Of a stretch of DNA of 64,000 bases, positions 25,801 to 38,100 are shown piece after piece. Position 1 is the first letter of the stretch. Each line of letters starts with the position of its first letter. The notes beneath the pieces were generated by a model, which did no database searches, had not been told where the DNA came from, and saw nothing but the letters and a program-made list of their open reading frames with translations. This DNA is from Schistosoma haematobium. Taxonomy: Eukaryota; Platyhelminthes; Trematoda; Strigeidida; Schistosomatidae. Position numbers and translations under genes: made by a program. The stretch covers positions 16,994,510 to 17,058,509 of the forward strand of contig NC_067200.1 in the NCBI RefSeq assembly GCF_000699445.3. The letters are read 5' to 3'.

Positions 25801-27758
25801 TGTATATAGGGTTTATAAAATGTTAATAAACTTCTCAGACACACCCTTCTTCAATAGACAATTCCAGAGAACTGTCCTATCCAACGAATCGAAGGCAGCC
25901 CTGATGTCAAGAAACACTACGATTGTTGGCCTTTGATAAGTATGGCGATGTTCTAGCATTTGGCGGAGGGTGAAGATATGATCAATACATCCTCGACCAG
26001 AACGAAAACCAGCATGCTTCTCGCGAGTCAATCTTTCTCGGGTTTTGAACAACCTACGAAGTATGACGGAAGCCAATAACTTGGACACAATCGGAAGTAG
26101 ACTTATCCCCCGATAGTTGTTACAGGAACGACGTGAACCCTTTTTGAGTATAGTAACAACTATCGAATGATCCATCGACGTTGCGAAACTCTCTAACTGA
26201 CAGACCTTTGTAAATAACTCAATGAGTTCCTTGAACAGAAGTTCGTCACCATTTCTAAAATGGGCCAGCGGTAAGTCGTTTTGGTTTGTTGATTCATGAC
26301 GCTTCAATAGTTAGAGTTCTTTGCGGACTTCCGCCTCATTGGGTGAGTCAGTCGTCACAGAAAATGGAGGGCAGTACCGTCTGATTGATGTCGATGGGGC
26401 AGGAAACCAGTTGAGCTTCCCGTCCAAGACGTCGATAGATGTTAATGACTGACATCTTGTCATCGTCACAGATTGTTTCGCTCACACCAGACTTCTTGCT
26501 GCCTGTGACTTGGATGAGTTGGAAGAGCTCCCGGCAGTTACCAGATACAGCTGTTGCTTCCAACTATTGGCTCCTACCACTAGGGTTCTGGGTCGTTGCG
26601 CAAGCTTTGCTCAATTTCATTACGTAACAGTCGTCATTTATGATCAAGCGCACGGTCATCCGGAGTAGACTGATGGGCTTCAATAAGTAGTAAGGCGCCT
26701 TTATAAACGTATAATTCTCATTAGGGCTATTAGTACGCTTGAAACTGAATTCGGATAAACTCATGCTGGTTAACTGAAGACTTGGTTTAGTTGATCGTGC
26801 ATTCGATTTTCAACCTCAACCTTCTCTTTTCCTACCTCTTTCCAAACGTCCGAATGTGGCTCGAAACTACACAAACGTGTACTTGGTTGTTGGATCTCAC
26901 AAACGTTATTCATTGAATTTTGTATCAAATTCCTTGGAGTATATCCACTAATCTATTAAGCCTCCAAATGCCCTCGTACGGCCGAGGGTGAGGAGAGTCA
27001 GTTCTCCCTTTCAAAATGCTCTCACATGGCCACGTGTATATAGCCTCTGCCAGGGAAGTCCTACTCACTGCCTTCTCGCGGCGAGGGTGTTGTTTACGAA
27101 ATTTAGAGGACGAAAAGCGAACGCCCAGCGCTTTAACCGGGTTGGTGGACACGAGAGGTTCACCTAGAGGGTTGAAAAACCCTGATTCCAAACCAATGGT
27201 GTACATGGGCTCCAGGATCATGAAGAAACAAATGGCGTGTTAACCAATTATTGGTCACCGGCTATCATGGGATCGCATCTCCTGACGTTGCTTCACTGCC
27301 TTGTGAATCAGACCTTCGCGTCAAAGGCTCCGGGTGCTGTCCCCTAAGAAGACCATCTGCTTCGGTCTGGGCACCCGGGCAGTATCACAGCACAAATGCA
27401 AATCAAGTGATTTATGTGGCGCATATGTATTCGGTGCCCCATTGTACTAATATTTATGTGTTCAAATAAATAAAAATAAAATCTATTAAATTTCAACTTC
27501 TGTCCAGTGTATATATTAATCTGTTTTTTTAACGTCAAGATATCTTCAACGTCTGTCAATACAAGTCTGTTTCCGGATGTTACTGAACAATTGGGAACCG
27601 TTGGGAATGATTGTGATGTTAATAATGGTGAGAAAAATGAGAAAGTTGTTAAACCAAAAGCAAGCAAACCTAACTACTCAACCTTAAGTCAATCCCCAAA
27701 CAATCGTCAAAAAAACCGTCGATCAAGTTCAAGAATAACTACATGTCAAAAACATTGA
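19822..27758 (+). CDS. unrecognised 355-residue protein, five exons, acidic middle
   Basis: Exons 19822-19863, 19902-19970, 20034-20415, 24187-24542 and 27540-27758 join in compatible phases to one 1068-base frame ending TGA. The first two introns are only 38 and 63 bp, a known feature of schistosome 5' introns. The others are 3.8 and 3.0 kb and contain LINE copies. I do not recognise the family. Residues 1-37 are basic; about 38-165 are predicted helical with Leu/Val/His-rich stretches (WIKTQVEKLVQSHIHLFRFI, VLVWLDYCLQHH) and end in FPRRFYYPVLPKTKFVYID. About 166-284 are strongly acidic and Ser-rich, without Cys. The last 72 residues end in a Lys/Arg/Ser/Asn-rich tail (RQKNRRSSSR). A basic-helical-acidic-basic plan suits a nuclear or nucleolar protein, but that is a guess. 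The start codon directly follows an acceptor-like TTTTCCTAG, so an upstream exon or spliced-leader addition is possible. Confidence 0.8.
19902..19970 (+). CDS. gene 2 exon 2
   Basis: Twenty-three codons (IQKRTDFLNDLDGLLVSSK...), acceptor CCATTGCAG, donor AAA/GTATGG, phase 0 at both ends. The intron before it is 38 bp. Confidence 0.75.
20034..20415 (+). CDS. gene 2 exon 3 (helical region)
   Basis: 127 codons plus one base, acceptor TTTTTGTACAG, donor GATG/GTAAGT. Holds the amphipathic stretches and the conserved-looking FPRRFYYPVLPKTKF end. It is open throughout with well-mixed amino acid use. Confidence 0.85.
20630..22040 (+). mobile_element. LINE family B copy, internally deleted, in gene 2 intron
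   Basis: 20650-20835 reads the linker before RT (RRNDRKQWW..KAKEMEKA, then KETRIKKSSVSEI..KDGT). It jumps at about 20837 to late RT (QKYINRVRTLYSNV, SDVRQGCP.SFLFN), then NAKISEVRFSPSKCKLLLQDWP, VERVDNSTYLG, ISARIQKAHFAFANLRH, the [12 protein letters not shown] block (21555-21600) and W-G--D-RNQWL (21730-21765). The 3' UTR runs to about 22040. The RT palm motif C is missing. Confidence 0.8.
22041..24186. other. gene 2 intron 3, mostly unrecognised
   Basis: AT-rich intronic DNA. On the minus strand 22763-22814 has a B box (GGGTTCAAGTTCC) and an A-box-like segment (GCTAAATGGATAAGG) at tRNA spacing, so it is probably a second tRNA-derived short repeat. Nothing else is recognised. Confidence 0.4.
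22735..22860 (-). repeat. tRNA-derived short repeat (second type)
   Basis: The minus strand carries an internal Pol III promoter layout: A box region 22796-22814, B box 22763-22775. It lacks the hammerhead motif seen in the other SINE family. Boundaries are unknown. Confidence 0.4.
24187..24542 (+). CDS. gene 2 exon 4 (acidic region)
   Basis: Two bases completing the GAT codon, then 118 codons; acceptor CTCCTTAG, donor GAA/GTAAGT. Rich in Asp, Glu and Ser (for example DEYLDVDTMSSLMKDDSEYE), without Cys, probably disordered. Confidence 0.85.
24900..26760 (-). mobile_element. LINE family B copy, antisense in gene 2 intron
   Basis: Minus-strand pieces run 5' to 3' from 26760: linker (ACATTQNPSGRSQ then ATAVSGNCRELFQLIQVTGSKK, 26627-26348), RT core (26307-25813) with VVTILKKGSRRSCNNYRGIS, EKHAGFRSGRGCIDHIFTLRQ and motif A with VVFLDIRAAFDSLDR, then SSGVRQGCSISPFLFNFAIDD and motif C EYADDIVL (25785-25580). 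After a frameshift comes FVSLGSYIS...INSQIVKARQAYANLGHL (25470-25341). Motif C is intact here, but frameshifts and stops inactivate the copy. The 3' end is uncertain. Confidence 0.85.
26940..27400 (+). repeat. interspersed repeat D, copy 1
   Basis: Moderately GC-rich sequence that has an inverted counterpart at 43090-43460. Shared blocks include AACCCTGATTC, ACCAATGG, GGCTCCAG, ACAAATGGCGT, TCACCGGCTA and GTCAAAGGCTC. The element class is unknown. It lies head to head with the family B copy that begins at 26760. Confidence 0.6.
27540..27758 (+). CDS. gene 2 exon 5 (C-terminus)
   Basis: Acceptor TTAACGTCAAG, phase 0, 72 codons and TGA. Ser/Thr-rich then basic (KPKASKPNYS..., RQKNRRSSSR), ending QKH. 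A basic Arg/Ser/Lys tail of this kind could bind nucleic acid or act as a nuclear localisation signal (inference). Confidence 0.8.
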   Translation: MSSTSVNTSLFPDVTEQLGTVGNDCDVNNGEKNEKVVKPKASKPNYSTLSQSPNNRQKNRRSSSRITTCQKH

Positions 27759-28843
27759 TTTCCTATTAGACGTATTTATGTGATATTTGTATATTAATGG
27801 ACAAAATACGATAAATTTTCTGTTCTGGATTATAGAAGGGTTAGTGCAATCTTGTATTTACAACTCCTCATTGGGAATGTATGTGAGACGGGAAGGTCAT
27901 TATCGTATCTGTACATGAACTTGGAGATTCTGTTTTAACGAGTTAACAACAGAATATCCAACACATTTCACTTAAATATTTCTTCCTATTATATTTTGAA
28001 TTGAGATCACTTAGAAGGACAAAACATTTTTCTTCCGTGCTCATTAATTCATCAGTTTATAAAAAAAACTCGGAGGTATTCATGCATCATTGTTTAACTG
28101 GGTCACATAAAAGAACATCGTTGTAAACTTGTTTGGAAGTTTTTGAATCAAGTGGTTAGTTAGCGGATATTTTAGGTTGTATCTCAGTGTATATCATTTG
28201 GACTAATTATTGTGGGTTTAATTAGGATATCCCACTTATTTATGTACCGTAGCTAAAAGTAAGGTAGTGCTTATATTATACATATACAATTCGTGATCCT
28301 GTAGCGTTCATCAGATCAACATGGTTTGATCATATGAATTTAAAAGAGAACGGTCTAGTCATATGGAAGCTGATTGACCGATGTTAAGTAAGAAGACAAC
28401 CAGTCTAGACCCTTTTCGTATTTGATTACTAAATGACCTTAGGATACAATAGTAAATGATTATTACGAATCATAATCCAGGGTTATTCGGATATCAAGGA
28501 CAGTTATGTTTTATGATTGTGAATTGTCGCATTGTCTGATTCGCCAATATGCATGTGTTTCATAAAGCCCTCATTTTGAAAGAGTGACTCGAAACACATT
28601 GCAACTGTTCAGAGCATATGTAGTGAACTATAATTTACTTTTAGTTTTGAAGAGCATTTTTTCCGTATTCTCAAATGATTTCATGAGTTACTGGGATAGG
28701 TTTCTGTGATGTTTACTTATACAAGCTTTGATCTGATTCTAATACACTAAGCCTGTGATCCGAGATCATAATATCAAGAGCAAAAGACAAAATAAAGAAA
28801 AATTGTCATTGTTATTAAGAAACATTGTATAGGGGCGATCTAT
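27759..28843. other. intergenic region between converging genes
   Basis: Gene 2 ends on the plus strand at 27758 and RTEL1 on the minus strand at 28921. The interval is AT-rich with no repeat I recognise. A plus-strand AATAAA at 28791-28796 could serve gene 2 but would imply a 1-kb 3' UTR. Confidence 0.4.
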
Positions 28844-28849
28844 TTTATT
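28844..28849 (-). terminator. RTEL1 polyadenylation signal
   Basis: A minus-strand AATAAA about 72 bases past the RTEL1 stop codon, at a usual 3' UTR distance. Confidence 0.5.
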
Positions 28850-28920
28850 CTCGTATAAAAATAAGAATAACGAACACAATTCCTCAGCTTATGGATTCAC
28901 AGTTTTTTGAATAATAAAAT

Positions 28921-29013
28921 TTAAAAATTTCGTTCCGTATCCTTTTTTTGTATCAAACGTGATAAGTCACGTCGTCTCAGTAATTTTCTACATACAGGAC
29001 ATTGATGATCACC
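28921..29013 (-). CDS. RTEL1: RTEL1 last exon, end of RING finger
   Basis: 30 codons and [37 protein letters not shown] supplies the last two zinc ligands. Acceptor TTGAATTTTAG, phase 0. The RING is split between two exons by a short intron of 191 bp. Confidence 0.92.
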   Translation of the reverse strand, partial: GDHQCPVCRKLLRRRDLSRLIQKKDTERNF

Positions 29014-32000
29014 CTAAAATTCAAAACAAGAATGGGTGTTAATACGCTTGTTTTGAAAAAAAAAAAAGTGAACTAATAGGTAATCTAACAAATAGCACAA
29101 ATTAAGGATGGAGTTAGGAATAAACGTCAAACTCAGTATATATACATAATCGAACAATATTGTTTCAGATTCTAAATTACTTAAATATAGTAAATAGTAC
29201 TTACTTTGTCGATGATATGTCGCCAACATTTAAAACAAGCTATGTGCTTACAGCATGATATCACTGGGACTTGTGCCGGATCAGCTGAGCATTTGCAACA
29301 TTTCATTGAGACTTCAGGTATATTCTCTAGTTTCACTGGCTGATTTGAATTAATTGCTAGGCTGCGAGACACTTGGAAAAATATGGAGTACAATACTTAA
29401 AAAAAGTCATACAACATATTTTGCTGAAATCTATCTTATTATTGACGCAAAGGATTCTTAGCAATTACAGATTAAATATAGTTTCTACATTTCTTCGTAC
29501 TTAAGTTTTTTAGTAGTCTATGGACAAAGAATATTTTTTAACTTAGGTGTACGTAACAAAAAAAATGAATAAAGCGCTTTATTTGATATGAGTTTAGTAT
29601 CTCAACAACCGGATTAATCATTTACATCTGGAATTTGAAGCAACTCGTTTAGTGATTCCACTGTATTGGGGTATTACTTCGTAAATAATATTTAATTATT
29701 TCTCCAAAGAAATATTGACGTTGCACAACTATAGAGTAGTACTGAGGGGAATATTAAAAACTATGATGATTATCATTAGCATTCTGACATCACCCCAAAA
29801 GAATAAACAGGGAATACCAGACATGCTTTTGATGACTATTCAGATTTGGTTAACTACTAGAACATTTCTTGGTTTTACTCCATGAAAAAAAATCGAAAAA
29901 CAGCGCTAGAAATTCATATGTTAGAATGCAACATCCATAATTCAATGTTACAAGTCGTATTGACTGATGATGAAAAAAGCCGAATTTTCGGGTGGTTTTT
30001 TGCAAAACAATGAAATAATAATCTGAGTACAACGTATATAAGCTTATTTTAATCGATTACATACCTTGATTTGAAGTATCTACAGACTTATTTATTGAAT
30101 TTGATTGAATAATTGGTAACCCCGTCAAATTATGACACAATTCAGCATAACGTTTACGATGCTCCGGTAAGATAAAACAAATGGCATCTAACAATAAACA
30201 TATGTAGTAGACACATACAGATACGTACAAATATATTGCAAAAGAATAGATTGTTTATTAATAAAACCGATATTTTCAAGACAAGAAGTTATATTTTCTG
30301 AAAGACATTTACTATACATGTTAGAATTGACAATTTGTGCACAAATGTTTCAACATCATTGTAGGCGACCTGTGGATTTCTATGAAATGCCTACAAATAG
30401 TAATTAAGGAGTCAGACTTTCAAACACTAACTCCCTGGTTCAAATTTCCGCCCCATCTATATTACGGTTTAGACAATGAGAATATTATTGACCTTCATAC
30501 CTAGAATTTGGCTCATATCCAAGTGTATGGTGAGTGAATTAATGTAGATTTCTTATAGACAATAAGAACTGAAAATTCGAGATATGATTTCTTATATTAA
30601 AACGCAAAATATCTCACATGGACAATATAAGTAGTTTAGCACACACTTATTGTTTTATTAACCCAATCAGAACAATATTAATTTCTTCTGTATATCATTT
30701 AGAAGTATAAAATAATTAGTCGCTTTGATAAATTTTGATGAGAAGACGAAGGTTATCAAAATCACATGCTAAATTCACGCAATACATTTCGAAAAATCTG
30801 ATCACATACTTGTCAAGACACCATTCACGGAAAACATCTAACTTGATACCAATCCTATATGCGTTCAAAACCATATGTATTCACAATGGAGGGATCTTAT
30901 TGGATCAATGACATTCACTTATTTGTAGCTATTTAGATATATGTTCAGCCACCACTACTTGAAGATCACGATCACTCCTACTTAAATATATCTTTCCGCA
31001 TATATATTTAAATTGATAGACTCAATGGGATTTGAAACAATCGTTAATATGCTGTTTTGGTTTCGGTGAAAGATAAACGCTGACTTTTCGACAGTGAATA
31101 ATTGGACTGTGAAAAATATAATAATTTTTATTTTCAGTCTTTTTAAAATAAGACCATCTAAGTCACCCATGCACGGCAGTGTGGTACTCAGTTTTTGAGT
31201 CCGAAACTTCAGTTATTTACTGTCTCCAAACTACATGATTGATGAATTCATGTATGTTCTCCAACTCTCAGTGAGGCTGAAAATGCTATAAGGAAACTAC
31301 AGCGATGGAGAGCAGCAGGGTTCGAAGGACTCACTCCTAAAATTTTTAAGGCTGGTGTTCTAGGTTTAGCACTTAAATTAACTGAGGTCTTAGCTAAAAT
31401 CTGGAAACTGGATGTAATCCAATTTGACTAGTCTCTTTCAATAATCGTCCTAGTTTATGAGGAACGACAAAATGTTCTTGCGACAATCACAGAGAAATCA
31501 ATCTGACTACTACTATAATATCTAAACCAGTTTCAATAATAATCCGACGCTAAGTTGCGGTTCACTAAGAGCAAACCTGATAAGACAAGACTGGTTTCAA
31601 ACCTCAACATGGATGTGTAGACTAAATATTCACTGCTCGGCAGATTTTGGAAATAGACGTACCCTCCGACAGTAGTTGTATTCCTTGATCTTCATGCGGT
31701 ATACGACTTCACGGATTGACAGCTTTTGTAGCAATGTCTGTCATTGAAAGGATTGCCAAAGAAGCATGCTAACTCTGTACAAACTCCCTACTTGAACAGT
31801 ACTGGTCGATTCAGAGTTTATGGCGAACTGTCATCGGAACTGGTTACTTCAAGTGGTGTTTCTCAGGGTTTTTCGCTTACTCATCTTTATGCAACCTTGT
31901 CATTAACATGCTTTTAAAGATAACACTTTCATCGTCTGACTTTTCGAGGGTCGCTCTTGTAGGAGATTCACTTGTTAACTTAGAATACCAAGATGATATA

Positions 32001-35000
32001 GTTCTGTTTGGTGAAGGTGCTGACAAAATGCTCACCAAGGTAGGTGATGTCTAATGTGGGAGCAAGTTGAAAGAAAGCTAGAGTTGCTCGAAGCAAGACA
32101 TGGCATCAGTCCATGAAGTAACTGACTGATGAACTGGTTCATGTTGGTAGGTGTAGACTATCTGGTTATGGTCCGCGTGATCGTCGTAACTAGTGGTTAA
32201 AGACTTTTAATGATGTCGTCAAAATCTCTTGCAATGTCGCAGGTGCACTAGCTTTTTTGTCTTCCCTCAAATCCTGATGTTCTAAGTTCTCCATAACGTT
32301 TTTTGTGTGTATTTCACTAACTTATATTCTCTTCTGGGATCGTATCTTCGATGCGTAATCTTTCCAATTACCACTCATACTGTTAATACCTCTTCTATTC
32401 TGAGATTTGGTCTGACAATTTCATCTCGCTGTGCTAGTGGTGCATATCAACTTGAACTGAGGTACATACCTACCAAACTGTTCATTACATTTGACTAACT
32501 GAATGTGATGGCTTTCTAAATATTGAATAATTTAAAACAGCTTTTATGGTCTGAAATTAGTTGAGGGAATGGAAAGACGAATGATCAATACTTTCAATGA
32601 AGTAATCTATGCAAAACAACAAGAATGATAAATATTTCCCATTCATATTTGACTGATCTCAAGTACTTTTAGCACCACACGCGCTAAGAGAAACTGACTA
32701 TTATGGTGTCCTAGATAGACTACACGATATCTATTCATATATAGGATATCTTACCTTGTAAAAGTCCAGGTGCTTCTAATGGTATAAATATTCTAGATAA
32801 TTGAGTGAATAATACTTCTACCAGTTGATTAGACTGATTGATCAATGTATTTTGATTTAGTGTTATAGCTTGTCTATATTCTTTCATAACTTGTTTAAAA
32901 TCATTTAGACGACTTGCATAAACAGATTCATTGGTTCCATTCGATTTAAGAACAGATTTTAACAAGGTCATATATTTAGATGATAAAGAATTATCATTAT
33001 TTAAAATAGTTGTAGATGAAACATTTTCTGATAATTCTGTAGAATTATTTTTCTGTTCCAAAAGTTTTATTCGTTTACATGGTTTTCGTTGTAATAACTT
33101 CTGTTCTAATAGATCACCAGAGTATGAATTAGAATTTGATATATATTTATTCTGAGAACATAAATATAAAACCATCAAGAAAGTTTAATTAGTAACTTTA
33201 AAGATAATAAAATATATAATAAATATCAGAAGGGATTTTGTGGAGATTTTAGTAATTTCAATAGTTGAAATCATGAGTCAATTGAAGTTAGACCACCATG
33301 GAAAATCTGGAAGCACTGAACGGCCGTTACGTCCTAGTATGGTAATCGTCAGCAGTGCGCACCCACGATCCCGCCCCCGCGAGATTCGAACCCAGTCTCG
33401 CGTGCGAGCGCTCAACCATTTGACCAGTGAGCCGTCATCCATGGTGGTCTAGCTTCAATTGACTCATGATTTCAACTATTGAGATTGTTATATCCGAGTG
33501 GAGATTAAATTACAGGTAACTCCCGAGGACTATTCATGGACTAATATTCTATAAATATTCTTATTGTATAACTACTCAACAATTACACTATGTATATTTA
33601 TATTCCTTTTACGATAAGCTTTATTTTGACCTATAATTTATTATTATACGATTTACGGTTCTTAATCTATGCTCAGTCTATTATTCACTGTCCCCCTCGT
33701 GCACAGCCACTTTCTGGGCTTATTTGTGTACAAATATTATTTCCTATTTTATGGTACGTTGCGGTCTGTCTGGTTGATATATAAACCGAGTATGTTTGAA
33801 ATAAACGATCTGCTCTGATTCGGAAGCTGGTATCTTGTTCTGGACTCAAGTGGAAGGGCTCGTAGGACATAGGACCAATAAGGACACTAAACTGCCCACA
33901 CCGGTTGAACGTCATTGGTTGGCCTAGTGCGAAGATTCGTATAAGTCGTATCCGGATTGGTCGATAGGTCGCGTGATAGCAAAACAAGACATCCAAGGTC
34001 ATAACAATTGGCGACGGGGATTTTGGCAAAAACAAAATAATTGGGAGACGCAAGGTCATAACAGAGATATAGTAAACATGTTCAAACAAACAGTGAAAAA
34101 ACGTTAACGCACGATTAGAAAAAGGAAATGAAACTTGAAAGAAATCGCGAAATCAACTATATCTTCGAACATATAAATGATAAATCAAATAAATTATAGT
34201 TCTTAAGTATGATTTTTGTTTAAGATTTCACATAAACCTCGCTAAATTAATCACTGCTTAGTAGCAACGGCCAGTGACTCAGGTTTTATAATTTTATACG
34301 TTCACATGAAAAGATGTCACAGATCGATATGGCAAAGAATAAATACCGAATGAATTTACCTGCTGAAATGTTACAATACTCTTATATGAAACATTTAATC
34401 TAACTTCGAAATTTTACAAACGGTAAATCATACTTAGCCAACAAAACTTACGAATGTTCATTTTTTATTTTGTCGAATTGAAGTCGTTACCTTCCATTTG
34501 TAGACAGCGATGGCTCTGAGTATCAACAACTCCGAACAGCTTCATGTAGCAGACTATAAGTAAAAACTACAAGTGAAAATCTACCGAACCTCAGAAGGTA
34601 TGGTTCAGAACAATGACGCTCCTAGTTGAAAGATCATACCCACAGAATACAATAGAGGAAATTATTTTTTTAAAGTACTCCATCATTTTATTAAATATTG
34701 ATGAGAAACTGAATATATCGGTAGAGCTACAAATGAAATATCAACGATGTTTTTTGTTTAGACTAGAAATCAAACCAGCTAGTACAACAACTAGGCTCCA
34801 TGAAACTGTCAATATGCTGGAAAATTTCCTTTCAACCAATATTAATGAAACTATCAACATAAATTCCAAGACTGAAATCTATACATTTATTGTTAAATTG
34901 CTTACCTGGTCTATATTCTCTGATTCAATGTACACCGTATCAAATATGGATGCTGATGACGAGATCGAATCTATTTTATAATCAACATTACATTCATGAA

Positions 35001-35138
35001 GTTTTGATGAACACTGTGAGTGATTCGAATGATAACTTGTTATGAGAGTAACTGAATCATTCACATTTGGACTGAATATATTCAGCTTAATTTAAAGGGT
35101 TAGTGAGAGAAGTGAAATAAGTAACCAACATTGTGTTA

Positions 35139-35185
<47 letters not shown>

Positions 35186-38100
35186 TGCATAAAAGGAGAA
35201 AGACATCATGATATTATCACTAATAACTACGAACTATCAACGCAGTTGGATGCCGGTTGAGTGGTCTAGAGGTTAAGCGTTCGAATCCCACGAGTGAGGT
35301 CGTGGATGTACATTTTTGAGGAGCCCCATACTAGGACGAAACGGCTGTCCAGGTTATCCATAGTGGTCTAGCTTTAAACGACTAATATGACTAATGAATT
35401 CAACTATTAGATAGTATGAGAGTTCACAGAATAGATTATGTAAATCTCAACACAACAATACGGGAAGCAGTGAACTTGCCGGATGGTTTGTGGCAATAAT
35501 CAAAATCATTTGCATGCATTATTAGGATCTTATGAAATCGCTGAAATATTATCGTTTAAAACAGACCTGCAATCGAGGTAGAAAGCAAGCAGTCTTAAGC
35601 CTAATTAAAAATGGTAAGTAAATAGGTGATGACGTACCTACTAAAGTGCTTGGGATATGTACTACACATTATAATCAATAGTAAACCTGTAATCAAACAA
35701 ACCCAAGAGTGCTAGTAGAGTTTAAAGAACCACTGAACGGCTATACGAAAAGAAGGAATAAATTTATGCAATCAGTAGTGTTAAGTGACGCGGATAATTC
35801 ACTTTTATCTCAGAAAGTGTTTAAGATAAACTCCACAATCAAGACGATGAAATTTTAAACCACATACTAAAATGAAGTTATTCTCATTCTGTATATTTTG
35901 AACATACTACTAATGTACAGCTGTTTATTCGCTATCAAATCCAGTTATTCGTATTTTTGTCCACAAATGCAGGGTATTCGTACTCCGAATTCTGGCAAAC
36001 CATATTCACAATTACCTGGTTATGTTCGGCTTCACTTGACATTGCGTTACTTATCTATTACCCTTCATTTCCATTTCAAGCATTCTTTTCTTTCTCATCT
36101 TACCCAGCAGTTTGTCTATGATGAAAATTCTGTTCCGTCTAAATGATTGCAAGTAAATGAATGGTAGAAGTTTGAAACAGCCGTTCTGGAACGAAGAATG
36201 ACTTGCAAACTAGGCTCAATCAACATACACATACTGATGCAGGTCGGATGAAAGGTAGGTTTAGCTATATTTTTGGTAAGTTTTGAGAACGTTTGCTTTA
36301 AATACAGAACCTGTATTTAAGAATAGTTAGATAATTAAGACTCGTTCTCCGTCTGTTGAGTCGTAAAGCTAGTTTCACGCGCGTTTATAAAGGGACTCTG
36401 TTGCAACCTCATCCAGTTTGGCTGATATGGGCGTAGTATTAGGCGCGAAAGTAGAGGCAGAACTAGTCGACTATTTATGTTGCCGTCAGACTGGAGTTTC
36501 GTCGAAGTGAGAAGAAACTGGGGAGGAAAACGATACATTTTTACAGTCTCCTCCTATGATCTAAGACTTTACAAACTGGATGCAATGCAACCTAAAACGG
36601 TGCACCACTGTGATAAGATCACTGTTAATCCATATTTTTTATTGATAAAACACTAGATCAAGAAAGTAAACAGCTTAGAGGATTAAAGTATAAATAAGTA
36701 ATCAATAAGCTCTTTATAGTTCTAAACTACTCATGATACAGTGAGTATATCAGAAAAATTCTCTTCAAAATAGTTATAATAAGCATAAAATGATGTATGC
36801 TATTAAAATTACTAAATACGAATTGAATTACTTCAAAAGCTGAAGGGAGATTTGATATCAAGTTAGATCTTTCTAAAGATGCTTGTGTTCGATTTACTGA
36901 TCGCAGTGAACTTTTCTCAGTTAACATATTATTTACAATTGAAGTAGTATCAACAGGTCGATCGATGGATGGATACTGTAAATAAAGGAAACCATCTATA
37001 TAGAGAAGTGAAAACAATGATATTATTTTATAATCCTAATCAATTATATCAGTCTAGAGTAATATCGAATTTATGTTTTGGATGGGAAAGATTTTATATT
37101 AAAACTTTTATAAAATTATCATCGTACTCGGAAAGACTGACTACTGACGTTAGGAGACTAGTAAAATTATTCAGTATTATTCAGTTTAGTAGATTAAAGA
37201 AGTTACAGTTATACAATTCAATAGTCTGTCTAGAAATAAGTTAAATTTGTTTGAATCCAAATAGAAATATGGTAATGGTCGAGTAAGTAAACAATGATAA
37301 TATTTTATTTCCTCTTTAAATGTATCACAATTTTCATTCTTAAAATATTAAGCCAACGAGAGAAAATTAGATTTTCTTTATATGTAGTTATCAGATCTAG
37401 TTTCCAATCAGCAGGGCCAAAATGTAAACTCATTTGATGGTAAAAAGATTGTTGTAAACCGAATTATGATGCGATACGGAGGATCATCGTTGAACAATCA
37501 TTTGAATGGAACTCATCACTATACATCAACTTCCTTGATTATGAGAAAGCATATGACAGTGCGAATAGGAGGAAATTATGGAAAATTCTTCGATACTATG
37601 TAATGGGTATGTGAGAAAATCGTCAACATCATCCTGAATTCATATGACGGACTACACTGCAAAGTCATGCATGGAGAACAGCTGACAGACGCACTGCTGA
37701 GGAGTCCCATACCAGGTGGTCTAGCTTCAACTGACTCATGATTTCAACCTGTGAAATTTCCAAAAACTCTCCACAAAACCCATTCTCAATGAAAATCATT
37801 TCTAACAATGAATAACAATTGAAAGTAACTTACTTTATTGCGCATATTACAAAAGAATTCATATGTATCTTTTACAACTAATTCCACCTTATTGTATATT
37901 TTGCATTTTGTTTGCATCCAACCAGCTAAATTCATTTGGGCATTATTTGATGCAAAACGTTCATCACATAAATATATAATACCATAATCTTTGTAATGAC
38001 GAATTACTCTATTTTAAATAGATTAAAATGAACAAAAAAAGAATTATTGAAATCTGTACAAAACAGTATTGTTTAAAATGGAATATGAGCAGTATAGAAA

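Noticed and set aside
30385..30470. tRNA-derived repeat on the plus strand
   Set aside because: GGTTCAAATTTCC is B-box-like but there is no convincing A box, and similarity to the other repeats is weak.
34613..34981. Plus-strand 122-codon open frame
   Set aside because: It overlaps the antisense of an RTEL1 exon, is AT-rich and has no family match.
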